From Bradyrhizobium australiense (GTDB lineage: Bacteria > Pseudomonadota > Alphaproteobacteria > Rhizobiales > Xanthobacteraceae), in contig NZ_JAAVLX010000016.1 of assembly GCF_013114825.1 (NCBI RefSeq), positions 1 through 64,000 of the forward strand: 64,000 nt of DNA. The letters are read 5' to 3'. Both the position numbers and the translations under genes were made by a program. Below, in pieces: positions 16,342 through 25,486 of the stretch. Numbering within the stretch: the first letter of the stretch is position 1; every line of letters starts with the position of its first letter. The notes beneath the pieces were generated by a model. That model saw only the letters and a program-made list of their open reading frames with translations, did no database searches and was not told where the DNA came from.

Positions 16342-17498
16342 ACGACTTCGATCTGGTGCGAAAAAACCTGTTCCGCCGCAAATTGCGCGCGAGCCTGATG
16401 ATCGTGTCGATCCTGATCGCCTTCATGATCTTCGGCGTGCTCGCCGGATTTTATCGCGCCTTTACGGCCGGCGAGGATCGCGCCGCCGCGGATCGGATGA
16501 TCACCGTCAACAAGATCAACTTCACCCAGCCGATGCCGATCGCCTATTTCAATCGTGTGCGCGCGGTGGAAGGGGTGCGGCAGGTGACGTTCGCCAATTG
16601 GTTCGGCGGCTATTATCAGGACCCGAAGAACTTCATCATGGCGCTCGCAATCGAGCCGAACACCTATTTTGACGTTTATCGCAGCGAATTCGAGGTTGCG
16701 CCCGAACAGCTTCAGGCCTTCCTGCGCGACCGCGGCAGCGCAGTGGTCGGTGAAAAGCTGGCGGCGAAATGGGGCTGGAAGGTCGGCGACCGCATTCCTC
16801 TTAATAGCAACATCTTCAGCCAGAAGAGCGGCGGCCACAGCTGGGATCTCACCATCGCCGGCATCGTGAAGGGCAAGGCCGAGCACGTCGACACTAACTT
16901 CCTGTTGTTCCAGTATGCCTATTTCGACGAGACCCGCTCGTTCGGCAAAGACACTATCGGCTGGATGATCCTGCAGACCGCCTCGCCCGAAAACAACGAT
17001 CGCGTGGCGAAGACGATCGACGCGATGTTTGCGAATTCCACCGCCGAGACTTCGACCGACACCGAGAAGGCGTTCGGCAAGGCATTTGCGGCGCAGTTCG
17101 GCAACATCGCCCTGATCGTGTTGCTCGTGGTCGGCGCCGCCTTCGTCACCATCCTGATGATCGTCGGCAATACCATGGCGCTCTCGATCCGGGAGCGCAC
17201 TCGCGAGATCGGCGTGTTGAAGACGCTCGGCTTTTCAGGGCCTCGAATCCTAACGATGGTGCTCGGCGAATCCGTGTTGCTGGCGCTGCTCGGCGGAATT
17301 CCTGGCCTCGCGATCGCGGCACTGATTGCTGTGGCGCTGCGCAACAGCCTTGCCAACGTCGCGCCGGCTTTTGCCGTATCGCCCGCGATCGCGCTGCAAG
17401 GGGTGGCGCTGATGATCGCGCTCGGGCTGATCACCGGGATCATCCCCGCGCTCAACGCCATGCGGCTCAAAATTGCAACCGCGCTCGGACGGGGATAG
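16338..17498 (+). CDS. ABC transporter permease, FtsX/MacB type (first)
   Basis: 386 residues. An N-terminal helix (RASLMIVSILIAFMIFGVLA) is followed by a large MacB-type periplasmic domain (~residues 45-250) and three C-terminal membrane helices, including IALIVLLVVGAAFVTILMIV. The cytoplasmic REIGVLKTLGFS loop is the FtsX coupling motif. It pairs with the second permease 2 bases downstream, probably as a heterodimer, since the two differ in sequence. Confidence 0.92.
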   Translation: MNDFDLVRKNLFRRKLRASLMIVSILIAFMIFGVLAGFYRAFTAGEDRAAADRMITVNKINFTQPMPIAYFNRVRAVEGVRQVTFANWFGGYYQDPKNFIMALAIEPNTYFDVYRSEFEVAPEQLQAFLRDRGSAVVGEKLAAKWGWKVGDRIPLNSNIFSQKSGGHSWDLTIAGIVKGKAEHVDTNFLLFQYAYFDETRSFGKDTIGWMILQTASPENNDRVAKTIDAMFANSTAETSTDTEKAFGKAFAAQFGNIALIVLLVVGAAFVTILMIVGNTMALSIRERTREIGVLKTLGFSGPRILTMVLGESVLLALLGGIPGLAIAALIAVALRNSLANVAPAFAVSPAIALQGVALMIALGLITGIIPALNAMRLKIATALGRG

Positions 17499-17500
17499 GC

Positions 17501-18691
17501 ATGCGTTCGCTTTGGCTTCAAGTGGCGGCGGTCACCGCCATCAACCTCAAGAGCATCGCGCAGCGGCGCTGGCTCTCGCTCTCGACGGTGATCGCGATTG
17601 CGCTGGTGGTGATTGTGCTGCTCGCCTTCCTGGCGATGGCCAACGGCTTCCAGCGCACCATTGCGGGATCCGGCGCCGACGACATCGCCATCGTGCTGCG
17701 GGCCGGCTCGCAGGCCGAAATCAACAGCACGGTGAACCGCGATCAGGTGCGGCTGATCGAGGACGGGCCCGGCATCGCGCGCGGCAGCGACGGCAAGCCG
17801 CTGATCTCGCCGGAGCTCTATCTCGTGGTTGACGGCATCAAACGCTCGACCAAAACCAAGGCCAATCTGCCGCTGCGTGGGATCGGCGAACAGGGCTCCG
17901 AGTTGCGCAAGGACGTTCGCATCACCGAAGGCCGCATGTTTAATCGCGGCAGCAACGAAGTGGTGGTCGGCAAGGCGCTGCTGCGGGAGTTCGAAGGGTT
18001 GGACCTCGGCTCCACCGTGTCGTTCGGCGCCACGCGCTGGACTGTGGTCGGCGTGTTCGAGGCCGGCGGCAGCGTATTCGAATCCGAGATCTGGGCCGAT
18101 CTCAATGTGGTGCAGAGCCTGTTCAACCGCAACAACATCGTGCAAACGGTGCGCGCGCGCCTCACCGGGCCGGCCGCGCTGAACGAGCTCAAAAGTTACA
18201 GCGACAACGATCCGCGGCTGAAGCTCGACGTCAAATCGGAAGCAAGCTACTTCGCCGAACAGGCATCGCAAACTTCCGACCTGATTCAGAAGCTCGGCTG
18301 GCCGCTGGCGATTGCGATGGCGCTCGGAGCTGTCGCCGGAGCGCTCAACACTATGTATTCGTCGGTCGCCGCGCGCGCGACGGAAATCGCAACGCTACGC
18401 GCCATCGGCTTCGGCGGCTTCCCTGCTTTCGTCGGGACACTGGCCGAATCGCTGTTGCTCGCCGTCATCGGCGGCCTGTTAGGTGCCGCCGCCACCTACC
18501 TGATCTTCGACGGCGTCACCGCCTCGACGCTTGGCGGCAACTTCACCCAGGTGGTGTTCGACTTCAAGCTCAGCCCCTTGCTGATTGGCGAAGGCGTCGC
18601 GCTCGCGCTGATCGTGGGTCTGATCGGCGGATTGTTTCCGGCGCTCCGGGCCGCGCGATTGCCGATCGTCGAAGGCCTGTACGCGAACTGA
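17501..18691 (+). CDS. ABC transporter permease, FtsX/MacB type (second)
   Basis: 396 residues with the same plan as the preceding permease: N-terminal helix (STVIAIALVVIVLLAFLAM), a MacB_PCD-like periplasmic domain, then three C-terminal helices with ATEIATLRAIGFGGFPAF as the coupling loop. The last residues (FPALRAARLPIVEGLY) are the usual FtsX-family ending. It is the last gene of the exporter operon. About 200 bases without a recognisable gene follow. Confidence 0.92.
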   Translation: MRSLWLQVAAVTAINLKSIAQRRWLSLSTVIAIALVVIVLLAFLAMANGFQRTIAGSGADDIAIVLRAGSQAEINSTVNRDQVRLIEDGPGIARGSDGKPLISPELYLVVDGIKRSTKTKANLPLRGIGEQGSELRKDVRITEGRMFNRGSNEVVVGKALLREFEGLDLGSTVSFGATRWTVVGVFEAGGSVFESEIWADLNVVQSLFNRNNIVQTVRARLTGPAALNELKSYSDNDPRLKLDVKSEASYFAEQASQTSDLIQKLGWPLAIAMALGAVAGALNTMYSSVAARATEIATLRAIGFGGFPAFVGTLAESLLLAVIGGLLGAAATYLIFDGVTASTLGGNFTQVVFDFKLSPLLIGEGVALALIVGLIGGLFPALRAARLPIVEGLYAN

Positions 18692-18920
18692 GCCTCCTGT
18701 TGTGCCTTGCGGCCGGCCGCCGCTTCACACATGTCGGCGAGCTTGGGCGACCTGTAGACGGCGAGTGCGCGGGCGCGGGCAAACTCGATCGGGGACGGGC
18801 CTGGCTAGCGCAGCTTCTGTGACAATTCAAAGACGTCCTGTTCCGGCCGTCACTTCGCCATTGCGGGCAGGACCAACATCGCCCTAGAGTTGCATGAGAC
18901 TTCAAGTTGGGGCTCCGCCA

Positions 18921-20621
18921 ATGTCCGAATTTCAGGTTACGGGAAGCAACGCCGACGCGCTCTTTACCCTCAAGATTCATCGCGGCGATGGCATGGCTCT
19001 GGTCGCTATGGATTGGAAGGACGACGAGCCGCCGCTCGATTTTGTCGGTTTCGCCATCGAATACAAGGAGCCGAACGGCAACAGGTTCTTTGCCTTGAAG
19101 AACCGGATCGCATTTCCCGGCGCTGACGGAAAGACCAATCCAAATCGGCTGAGCTCGATGCAGTCGCCCATACAAAAATTTCGCTGGGTGCATTTTCCTC
19201 GAAACGCCGAGTTGGCAGGAGAATTCGTCTACCGGGTCACCCCGGTTTTCATGAATAAGCAGGACGAGCTGAGTTTTGGCGAGCAGCAAGTAGCTGCCAT
19301 TGAACTGCGCCGGGAAACCTATCCGGATCAACTCAATGTCACTTACACACGCGGGTTCGTATTGTCGCAGGCATTCGTCGACAGGTACAAGACGATTTCA
19401 AAGCTGTTGCCTGCAAAAGCCAAGGACGGCCTCAAGTTCACCCCCACCCATCCGAAGAAGAATGAAGCGCTCGCCTGGATGGGTTTTGAAGCCCGCAGCG
19501 CAATTCTTGAGGTTCTCGATCAAGCGATCAAGGATGAAGATGCAAAGGTGCGGGTCGTTGCTTACGATCTAAGCCAGATTGAGGTGGTCTCCCGATTGGA
19601 GAAGATGGGCTCTCGCTTGAAGATCATAATCGACGATGCGGGGGAACATGGACATGCAGATTCCGGAGAGACGCAAGCCGCCAGGCGATTGATGAAAACG
19701 GCCGGAGAAGACAACGTGAAGCGCCAGAAGATGGGCGCGCTTCAGCACAACAAGACCATCGTCGTCGATGGACCGAATCTGAAGAAAGCCGTCTGCGGCT
19801 CGACGAATTTCTCCTGGCGAGGGCTGTATGTTCAGTCCAACAACGCCGTCGTCCTGACCGGCGAGTCCGCCATCAAGCCCTTTCTTGATGCATTCGAGAG
19901 TTACTGGGAGAACGACGAGGCCGCGGACTTCGGCGCCACAGGATCAGCCGAGTGGACCAGTCTCGGACTGCGCAATATCAACGCAGAGGTTTCCTTCTCG
20001 CCACACGTCAGCGGCAACGCGCTGCTCGACAGTATTGCGGAAGACATGAAGTCGGCGGAATCTAGCGTGCTGTTTTCCTTGGCATTTCTGTATCAGACCG
20101 AAGGATCTATTCGCGAGGCGGTCAAGAAACTGGCCAAGGCTGAAGGCATCTTCCTCTATGGCATCTCTGACAAGAAGGTCGGAGGTCTGGATTTTCAAAA
20201 GCCGGATGGGAAGGTCAAGCCGGTCTTTCCATCGGCGCTTTCGAAAAACGTGCCGGAGCCCTTCAAGTCCGAACCAAAAGGAGGCGGGGGAAATCGAATG
20301 CACCACAAGTTCGTGGTGATTGATTTCGACAAGCCGACCGCGAGAGTTTACTTCGGCTCCTACAATTTTTCACCTCCGGCCGACACATCGAATGGCGAGA
20401 ATCTTCTTTTGATAAGAGACCGGCGGATTGCCGTGTCCTATATGATCGAAGCGCTCAGAATCTTCGATCACTATCATTTCCGTGTTGTGCAAGCCGAAGC
20501 CAAGAACGCCAGAAAGAAGCTGCAATTGGCCAAGCCGCCGCGAAAGCGCGGCGAGAAGACGTGGTGGAGCGAGTATTATACGGACGAACGAAAGATTCGT
20601 GACCGCAAGTTATTCTCGTAA
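18921..20621 (+). CDS. Phospholipase D-like protein with two HKD motifs
   Basis: About 566 residues from ATG 18921. An in-frame ATG at 18894 would add nine residues, and neither has a strong ribosome-binding site. The N-terminal ~130 residues look like a beta-rich domain with no signal peptide. Two PLD catalytic motifs follow: HNKTIVVDGPNLKKAVCGS (about residue 276) and HHKFVVIDFDKPTARVYFGS (about residue 461). So it is a complete pseudo-dimeric PLD enzyme (phosphodiesterase, lipase or nuclease). The gene is monocistronic and appears less GC-rich and more Lys-rich than its neighbours, suggesting acquisition. Substrate unknown. Confidence 0.87.
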   Translation: MSEFQVTGSNADALFTLKIHRGDGMALVAMDWKDDEPPLDFVGFAIEYKEPNGNRFFALKNRIAFPGADGKTNPNRLSSMQSPIQKFRWVHFPRNAELAGEFVYRVTPVFMNKQDELSFGEQQVAAIELRRETYPDQLNVTYTRGFVLSQAFVDRYKTISKLLPAKAKDGLKFTPTHPKKNEALAWMGFEARSAILEVLDQAIKDEDAKVRVVAYDLSQIEVVSRLEKMGSRLKIIIDDAGEHGHADSGETQAARRLMKTAGEDNVKRQKMGALQHNKTIVVDGPNLKKAVCGSTNFSWRGLYVQSNNAVVLTGESAIKPFLDAFESYWENDEAADFGATGSAEWTSLGLRNINAEVSFSPHVSGNALLDSIAEDMKSAESSVLFSLAFLYQTEGSIREAVKKLAKAEGIFLYGISDKKVGGLDFQKPDGKVKPVFPSALSKNVPEPFKSEPKGGGGNRMHHKFVVIDFDKPTARVYFGSYNFSPPADTSNGENLLLIRDRRIAVSYMIEALRIFDHYHFRVVQAEAKNARKKLQLAKPPRKRGEKTWWSEYYTDERKIRDRKLFS

Positions 20622-20671
20622 CATTCGCTATACTGGGAGATCGTCCCTGATGGATAACTTGCCTATTCTCC

Positions 20672-21639
20672 CTAGAGGCCGCCCGCGCGGATCACCTCGC
20701 TCCATTTGCGCGTCTCATCGTCGATGAACTTGCCGAACTCGACGGCCGTGCGGCTGTGAGCTTCGAGCCCCTGGGCGAGCAGCTTCTGCTTCACCTCGGG
20801 ATCGGCCAGCGCGCGATTGATCTCCTGCTGCATCCGTCGACCATCAGCCGCGGCGTCCCTGCCGGCGCCATCAAGCCGAACCATCCGGACGCAACCACGT
20901 TGGGAAAGCCCTGCTCGCGCAGGGTCGAAGCCTCTGGATAGATGACGCTGCGCTCGGCGGAAGCGACGCCCAGCACGCGAAAATCGCCGCTCTGGATATG
21001 CGGTAACGCCGTGCTGATCGCGGTCAGCGTGGCGTCGACGCGGCCGGCGAGCAACTCCGTGTACGCCATTGCGTCGCCGCGGTACTGAACGTTGAGGCCC
21101 TTGGCGCCGGCGTCTCTCAGCAGCAACTCGGCCGCCAGATGCGGTTGAGAGCCCGCGCCCGGCGAGGCGAAGGTCAGGCCGTCGGGCTGCGACTTGCCGT
21201 AGGCGATCATCTCCTGCAAATTCTTGAAGGCAGCCTTGGCATTGACGATCAGAAACAGCGGCGCGATGACGGTCATCGTCACCGGCTGCAGATCCTTGCG
21301 ATCGTATTTCAGTTTTCCGAACAGCGCTTCGGCAGTGGCATAGGGCGCCGCTGCATAAAGGAAGGTGTATCCGTCCGGCGCGGCGCGCGCGACCAGCTCA
21401 TTGGCAATACGCGTGCCCGCCCCCGGCTTGTTCTCGACGATGAACCGCTGGTTGAAGCTGCGTGCGAGTTGCTCGGCCAAAATGCGCAGCGAAATGTCGT
21501 TTGCCCCGCCGGCGCCGTAGGGCGACACGAGCCGCACCAGCCGCGACGGCCAGTCGCCCTCGGCGCATGCCTCGAAGGTAGAGCCTGCGGAAAGGCAGGC
21601 GGCGATGGTCCCCAGCAGCGTTCGGCGTGTGACGTTCAT
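20672..21639 (-). pseudogene. Tripartite tricarboxylate transporter (Bug/TctC) binding protein, frameshifted
   Basis: The start at 21639 (MNVTRRTLLGTIAACL, signal peptide) leads into typical Bug/TctC sequence: WPSRLVRLVSPYGAGGANDI, FIVENKPGAGTRIA, then WFGLMAPAGTP. Near 20836 the frame is lost. The first frame ends in unrelated residues, while another frame supplies the expected end (RMQQEINRALADPEVKQKLL...). Insertion of one base in the CATCCGTCGAC stretch (20831-20841) would restore a ~320-residue protein. Either a recent one-base deletion or a sequencing error. No TctA/TctB membrane genes are nearby, and the divergent LysR gene is also broken. Confidence 0.85.
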
Positions 21640-21855
21640 GAGCGCCTCTTTTGGGGCCGCCTGAAAGTGCGGTGCAGCCCGTCGCGTCCATCCCTTTTTA
21701 CTCGAGCCGCATTGGCGCGATCGCATTGCTGGACCGCCTGACTCTTCGTCTTGTCGAGCCTGCAACGATAGATGTGCAACTTCTATCGAACAATGTGTAT
21801 TTTTTGACAGATTGATAAGCTGATCCTATGAATATCGAAAAGACGACGATGAAGG

Positions 21856-22548
21856 ATGCGACATGGCGATGTGACACTGCGGCAGTTGCGCGCTTACGTG
21901 GCCGTACTGGAGGCCGCGAGCTTCTCGGAAGCCGCCAAGGCCATGCATTTGTCGCAGGCAGCGCTCTCCGGCCTGATCAAGGAGCTCAAGAGCCGCGTCG
22001 GCCTCCGCCTCTTGGACCGCACGACGCGAAGAGTTTCCGCTTCCGCCGTCGGCGAGACCTTTGCACCGATGGCGCGGCGCGTGCTCTCGAACCTTGACGA
22101 GGCGCTCGATAATCTGACCAACCTCAAGGAGCTTCGCCGCGGGTTGGTGCGCGTGGCCGCGCCCGAGACGTTATCATGCACGCTGCTGCCCGAACTGATC
22201 GCCGCATACAACACCAGCCATCCCGGCGTGGACGTCCGCTTCGATGACGTGCCGATCCAGGAGGTGCTGGCCGGTCTGCAGAACGGCTCTACCAACATCG
22301 GCTTTGGGCCGGCGGGTGTTGCCCCGGATCAATCGGTCGAGGTGCACATCATCTGCGCCGACCCGCTGTGCGTAACGTTGCGCAACGATGATCGGCTGAC
22401 CAAGGGAAAAACGGCCAGTTGGAAGGGTTTGCGTGAGCGACCCCTACTAAACTACGTGCCAAACATCGCCGTCAATGTGCTGAGCCACGTGCCACCCCGG
22501 CATCACCCCAAGAAATTGGTGCCGGTGCATCGGGTGCCCCATGCCTGA
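21856..22548 (+). pseudogene. LysR-family regulator, C-terminally truncated
   Basis: 230 residues against the usual ~300. The winged HTH is intact (TLRQLRAYVAVLEAASFSEA, then LSQAALSGLIKELKSRVGLR). The effector domain starts normally (GLVRVAAPETLSCTLLPELI) but ends at VNVLSHVPPRHHPKKLVPV, with its last third missing. Ten bases after the stop a Gly/His-rich frame begins, so a deletion or rearrangement joined unrelated DNA. It is divergent from the frameshifted TctC-like gene, which it presumably once regulated. DNA binding could survive, but ligand sensing is doubtful. Confidence 0.75.
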
Positions 22549-22557
22549 GCATGCCGG

Positions 22558-22746
22558 ATGATGCCGAACGCGGTTTTAGCCAAGGGTGGCGGCGGACATG
22601 GCGGCTGGCATGGTGGTGGGCGCGGCCATGGCGCGTTCACGATGGGACATAGCTATGGCACGCCTCCAGGCTGGCACCGCGGAAGAAAGGTCGGTTGGCG
22701 TGGTCGCGGCTGCCCTCCCGGCCTCTGGAAGCAGGGGCGCTGCTGA
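22558..22746 (+). CDS. Small Gly/His-rich hypothetical protein
   Basis: 62 residues: MMPNAVLAKGGGGHGGWHGG and then a basic Gly/Trp/Pro tail with the PPGLW motif. It has no proper signal sequence, so it may be the remnant of a secreted Gly-rich protein whose 5' end was lost at the junction with the truncated LysR gene. A strong hairpin terminator lies 45 bases downstream, as expected at the end of a real transcript. Function unknown. Confidence 0.4.
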   Translation: MMPNAVLAKGGGGHGGWHGGGRGHGAFTMGHSYGTPPGWHRGRKVGWRGRGCPPGLWKQGRC

Positions 22747-22790
22747 TCATTTCGGATAGCACGAGTTCGACGCTCATGAAAGCCAAAAGG

Positions 22791-22820
22791 AAGTCCGGCA
22801 CCTTGGTGCCGGACTTTTTT
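22791..22820 (+). terminator. Rho-independent terminator
   Basis: Perfect 12-bp stem AAGTCCGGCACC / GGTGCCGGACTT with a two-base TT loop, followed by a T run in the plus direction. The minus side has a shorter T tract, so it could also terminate the DUF1236 gene arriving from the other side. Confidence 0.9.
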
Positions 22821-22873
22821 AATAGCGCCTCGCGGCGACGATCATGTTTCACCGATGAGGCGCGCTGGTCCTG

Positions 22874-24088
22874 CTACCGCGTCTGCGGCTCGATCGTGAC
22901 CGTGCAATCGCCGCCTTGCATGGCGACAACGATCTGTCCATCGGACGCACCCAATGCAATCGGGTTCGTCGACCCTCCGCCGCCCGGCGCACGAACTGTG
23001 ACGCTGATCGAGTCCGGCGATGCGGTCGAACCCACTGTTGTGGGCGAGACTTCGGTGATATTGCCCGCGGTATCCCGGCGCATGATACGGCAAGGCGCAC
23101 CGCCGGCCTGGGCCATCGCGTCGGTTGCACGTCCACTGCCGGTCTCGCCGCCAGCGGCGCGAATGCGCGACGCGTCACGCGGAATATGGCTCACGATCCG
23201 CTGCGTGCCGGGTTCGACGATCACGATTTCCTCCTCGGTCGTGAAGTAATCGTAGCCGCGGTACTGCGGCTCGATCGAGACGATGGTGGCTGGCAGCCGT
23301 TGCACCCGGACATGACGCGGGAGCCGCTCGCCTACCCGGATCGAGATATTGAGATTGCGCTGCGGCGGCGCGAGGCGCTCGCGGGTCAGCGTCTCGGAGA
23401 TGCGCAGCTGCTTCTCGGTCGAGATCTGCTGGCGGTCTTGCGTCTGGCTGGTCTGGGTCTGCGTGCGCGTGGTTTCAGTCGCGGTCGCCGGCCGGCTCGT
23501 CTCCTTGCCCTGCTCAGCCGCATCCTTCGAGGCTCTGTCCCGCTGATCGCGGCCGGTCTCTTTCTGCGTGGTAGCCGTGCCCTCGCGTTCCTTCTGGGAG
23601 GCAGCGGTTCCGTCCCTGGATTTGTCGGATTCCGCGCTTGATTTTTCCCGGGCGCTATCGCGCTTCATTTCGGCGCTACCTTTGGCAGCGTCCTTGCCGC
23701 CGCGACCGCCTTGAGCTTCCCGATCGCCCTTGCGGGAGTCCTTGGTTTGCTCGGCGGCTTTCGCGTCATCGCCGCGTCCACGCTTGTCATCGCGCGCAGT
23801 CGCTGGGCGCTCAGTGCCTGGCGCGGCCTTGCCCTTTTCCTCGGCCTGCCGGGGAGCGGGTCCTCTTTCCTCACGGCCTGCCGCGCCCTGCGTTTTTTGC
23901 TCCGCACCCTTCGCGCGCTCCTGCGACCGTTCGGCGCCGCGTTCCTGCGATGCAGCACCCTTGTCAGAATCGCTTGGCCGCATCTGTTTCTGCTCTTCCC
24001 CTCTTGCGCCAGGCGCCTGGCCGTAGGAAACCGCCGGTGCCAGCATCAGGCAGATAATTCCAGTCGATAACAGCAACTGCTTGCGCAT
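22874..24088 (-). CDS. Exported DUF1236 protein with long charged low-complexity region
   Basis: 404 residues. A signal peptide (MRKQLLLSTGIICLMLAPAVSYG) is followed by ~200 residues made almost only of Lys, Glu, Asp, Arg, Gln, Ala, Thr and Gly. Next comes a DUF1236 unit (RVGERLPRHVRVQRLPATIV, PQYRGYDYFTTEEEIVIVEP, TQRIVSHIP) and a Gly/Ser/Thr-rich tail with two Cys (APCRIM and GDCTV). DUF1236 proteins are periplasmic and common in Bradyrhizobium. A perfect EcfG-type promoter sits 35 bases before the ATG, so it is probably induced by general stress. The disordered acidic/basic segment suggests a hydrophilin-like role (inference). Confidence 0.85.
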   Translation of the reverse strand: MRKQLLLSTGIICLMLAPAVSYGQAPGARGEEQKQMRPSDSDKGAASQERGAERSQERAKGAEQKTQGAAGREERGPAPRQAEEKGKAAPGTERPATARDDKRGRGDDAKAAEQTKDSRKGDREAQGGRGGKDAAKGSAEMKRDSAREKSSAESDKSRDGTAASQKEREGTATTQKETGRDQRDRASKDAAEQGKETSRPATATETTRTQTQTSQTQDRQQISTEKQLRISETLTRERLAPPQRNLNISIRVGERLPRHVRVQRLPATIVSIEPQYRGYDYFTTEEEIVIVEPGTQRIVSHIPRDASRIRAAGGETGSGRATDAMAQAGGAPCRIMRRDTAGNITEVSPTTVGSTASPDSISVTVRAPGGGGSTNPIALGASDGQIVVAMQGGDCTVTIEPQTR

Positions 24089-24122
24089 TTAAACCTCCTC
24101 CACAATCGGCATTATGCAAGCG

Positions 24123-24147
24123 AACGTTCGCCGCTGCCGGAGGTTCC
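24123..24147 (-). promoter_or_regulatory. EcfG-type general stress promoter for DUF1236 gene
   Basis: On the minus strand GGAAC (24147-24143), 16-base spacer, CGTT (24126-24123). This is the consensus of the alphaproteobacterial PhyR/EcfG general stress sigma factor. The -10 element lies 35 bases from the ATG at 24088. Confidence 0.75.
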
Positions 24148-24175
24148 GCAGAGTTACGCCGCGATGCAGAGGCGG

Positions 24176-25468
24176 TTATAGGCCCAGTCGGTCCCTCACC
24201 CGCCCGGCCAGTACGGCTGCGGTAACGCCGAGCGGCCAGAACGCGTGCATCGCCATCGGCTTGATGGCGGTGATAGGCATGTCGATCTCGGCGTTCTTGC
24301 CGTCGACGAGGCGGCGGGCGAGCTGCGCGCCCATCGCGGTCGAAAGCGCGACGCCACGGCCGTTGCAGCCAAGCGAGATCAGAAGGCTCTCCGCGGGTTC
24401 ATGCACATGGGGATAGTGATCGCGCGTGATCGCCAGCCGGCTGTTCCAGCCGTGCGTCCAGCTCACGCCTTTCAGCCGCGGCCACAGCCGTTCGGCGTAA
24501 CGGATGAGATAGGCAACGTCGGCAGGCTTGCTGATCCAGCGCATCGGCCCGCGTCCGCCCATCAACAAGCGATTATGCGCGTCGATCCGGTAATACACCG
24601 TGATGTGGCCGCTCTCGTACAACACCGAGCGCGTCGGCATGATCTCGCGCGCGACTGCGTCGGAGAGCGGCGCGGTGGCCGCGATCGACGAAAACACTGG
24701 AACGATGGTGCGGCGGAGCGCCGGCCAAAGGTCATCGGTGAATCCGTTGGTTGCCAGCAGCACCTTGTCGGCGCGCACGATCCCGCGCGGCGTCTCAACG
24801 CACCAATGCGCGCCTTCACGCGACAAGGAGAGTGCCGGCGTCTCGCCATGCACCGCGACGCCGGCCGTGATCGCGGCGCGCGCCAAGCCGCGCGCATAGC
24901 TCAGCGGATGCAGGTCGCCGCCGCGATTGTCCAGCATGCCGCAGAGATAGCGATCGGTGCCGGTCATCTCCCGCATCTGCTCGCGATTCAGCAGTGTCAC
25001 CGGCATGCCGCGCCGGATGCATTGCTTTGCCGTGTTTCCGATCGCCGCCGCGCTCGCCTCGTTATAGGCCGCGCGCAGCGTGCCGTTCTGCCGCGCCTCG
25101 CAGGGAATCTGATAACGGCGGATCAGGTCGAACGTGTAGTTCGTGGTGCCGTAGGAAAACGCGATCATGCGGCCGCCGAGCTCGGCGCCGAAATCGGCCT
25201 CGATCTGGTCGGGGTCATGCTTAAGGCCCGGATTGACCTGCCCACCATTGTTGCCCGAAGCGCCCCAGCCCGGCTGTTGCGCCTCCAGCACGGTCGCGTT
25301 TACGCCCTGCTCGGCCAGATGCAATGCGGTGGACAGCCCGGTGAAACCGCCGCCGACGATCGCGACCGCGACGTCCTTGTCTCTATCGAGCGGCGGCGTC
25401 GGTATTGGCGCGACCGCCGTATCGGCGTAGAGGCTTGGCGGCAGCGGCAGAGGTGCGGGCGCGTTCAT
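24176..25468 (-). CDS. FAD-dependent amine/amino acid oxidoreductase (PuuB/DAO type)
   Basis: 430 residues. A Pro-rich leader precedes the dinucleotide-binding motif AIVGGGFTGLSTALHLAE (about residue 37). GWGASGNNGGQVNPGLKHDP is the flavin-contact motif of the gamma-glutamylputrescine oxidase/DAO group, and the C-terminal SLGCNGRGVALSTAMG closes the FAD site. It oxidises a primary or secondary amine, releasing an aldehyde or keto acid. It follows an amino-acid ABC transporter (18-base gap) in the same direction, pointing to uptake and oxidation of one amine-type substrate. Confidence 0.9.
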   Translation of the reverse strand: MNAPAPLPLPPSLYADTAVAPIPTPPLDRDKDVAVAIVGGGFTGLSTALHLAEQGVNATVLEAQQPGWGASGNNGGQVNPGLKHDPDQIEADFGAELGGRMIAFSYGTTNYTFDLIRRYQIPCEARQNGTLRAAYNEASAAAIGNTAKQCIRRGMPVTLLNREQMREMTGTDRYLCGMLDNRGGDLHPLSYARGLARAAITAGVAVHGETPALSLSREGAHWCVETPRGIVRADKVLLATNGFTDDLWPALRRTIVPVFSSIAATAPLSDAVAREIMPTRSVLYESGHITVYYRIDAHNRLLMGGRGPMRWISKPADVAYLIRYAERLWPRLKGVSWTHGWNSRLAITRDHYPHVHEPAESLLISLGCNGRGVALSTAMGAQLARRLVDGKNAEIDMPITAIKPMAMHAFWPLGVTAAVLAGRVRDRLGL

Positions 25469-25486
25469 GAATCGTAAACCGGATGC

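Noticed and set aside
16919..18271. 450-residue minus-strand frame across both FtsX permeases
   Set aside because: Antisense shadow. The plus-strand permeases have intact membrane topology and motifs.
24245..25477. 410-residue plus-strand frame opposite the FAD oxidoreductase
   Set aside because: Shadow of a real minus-strand gene in high-GC DNA. His/Arg/Gly-rich, no domain, no ribosome-binding site.
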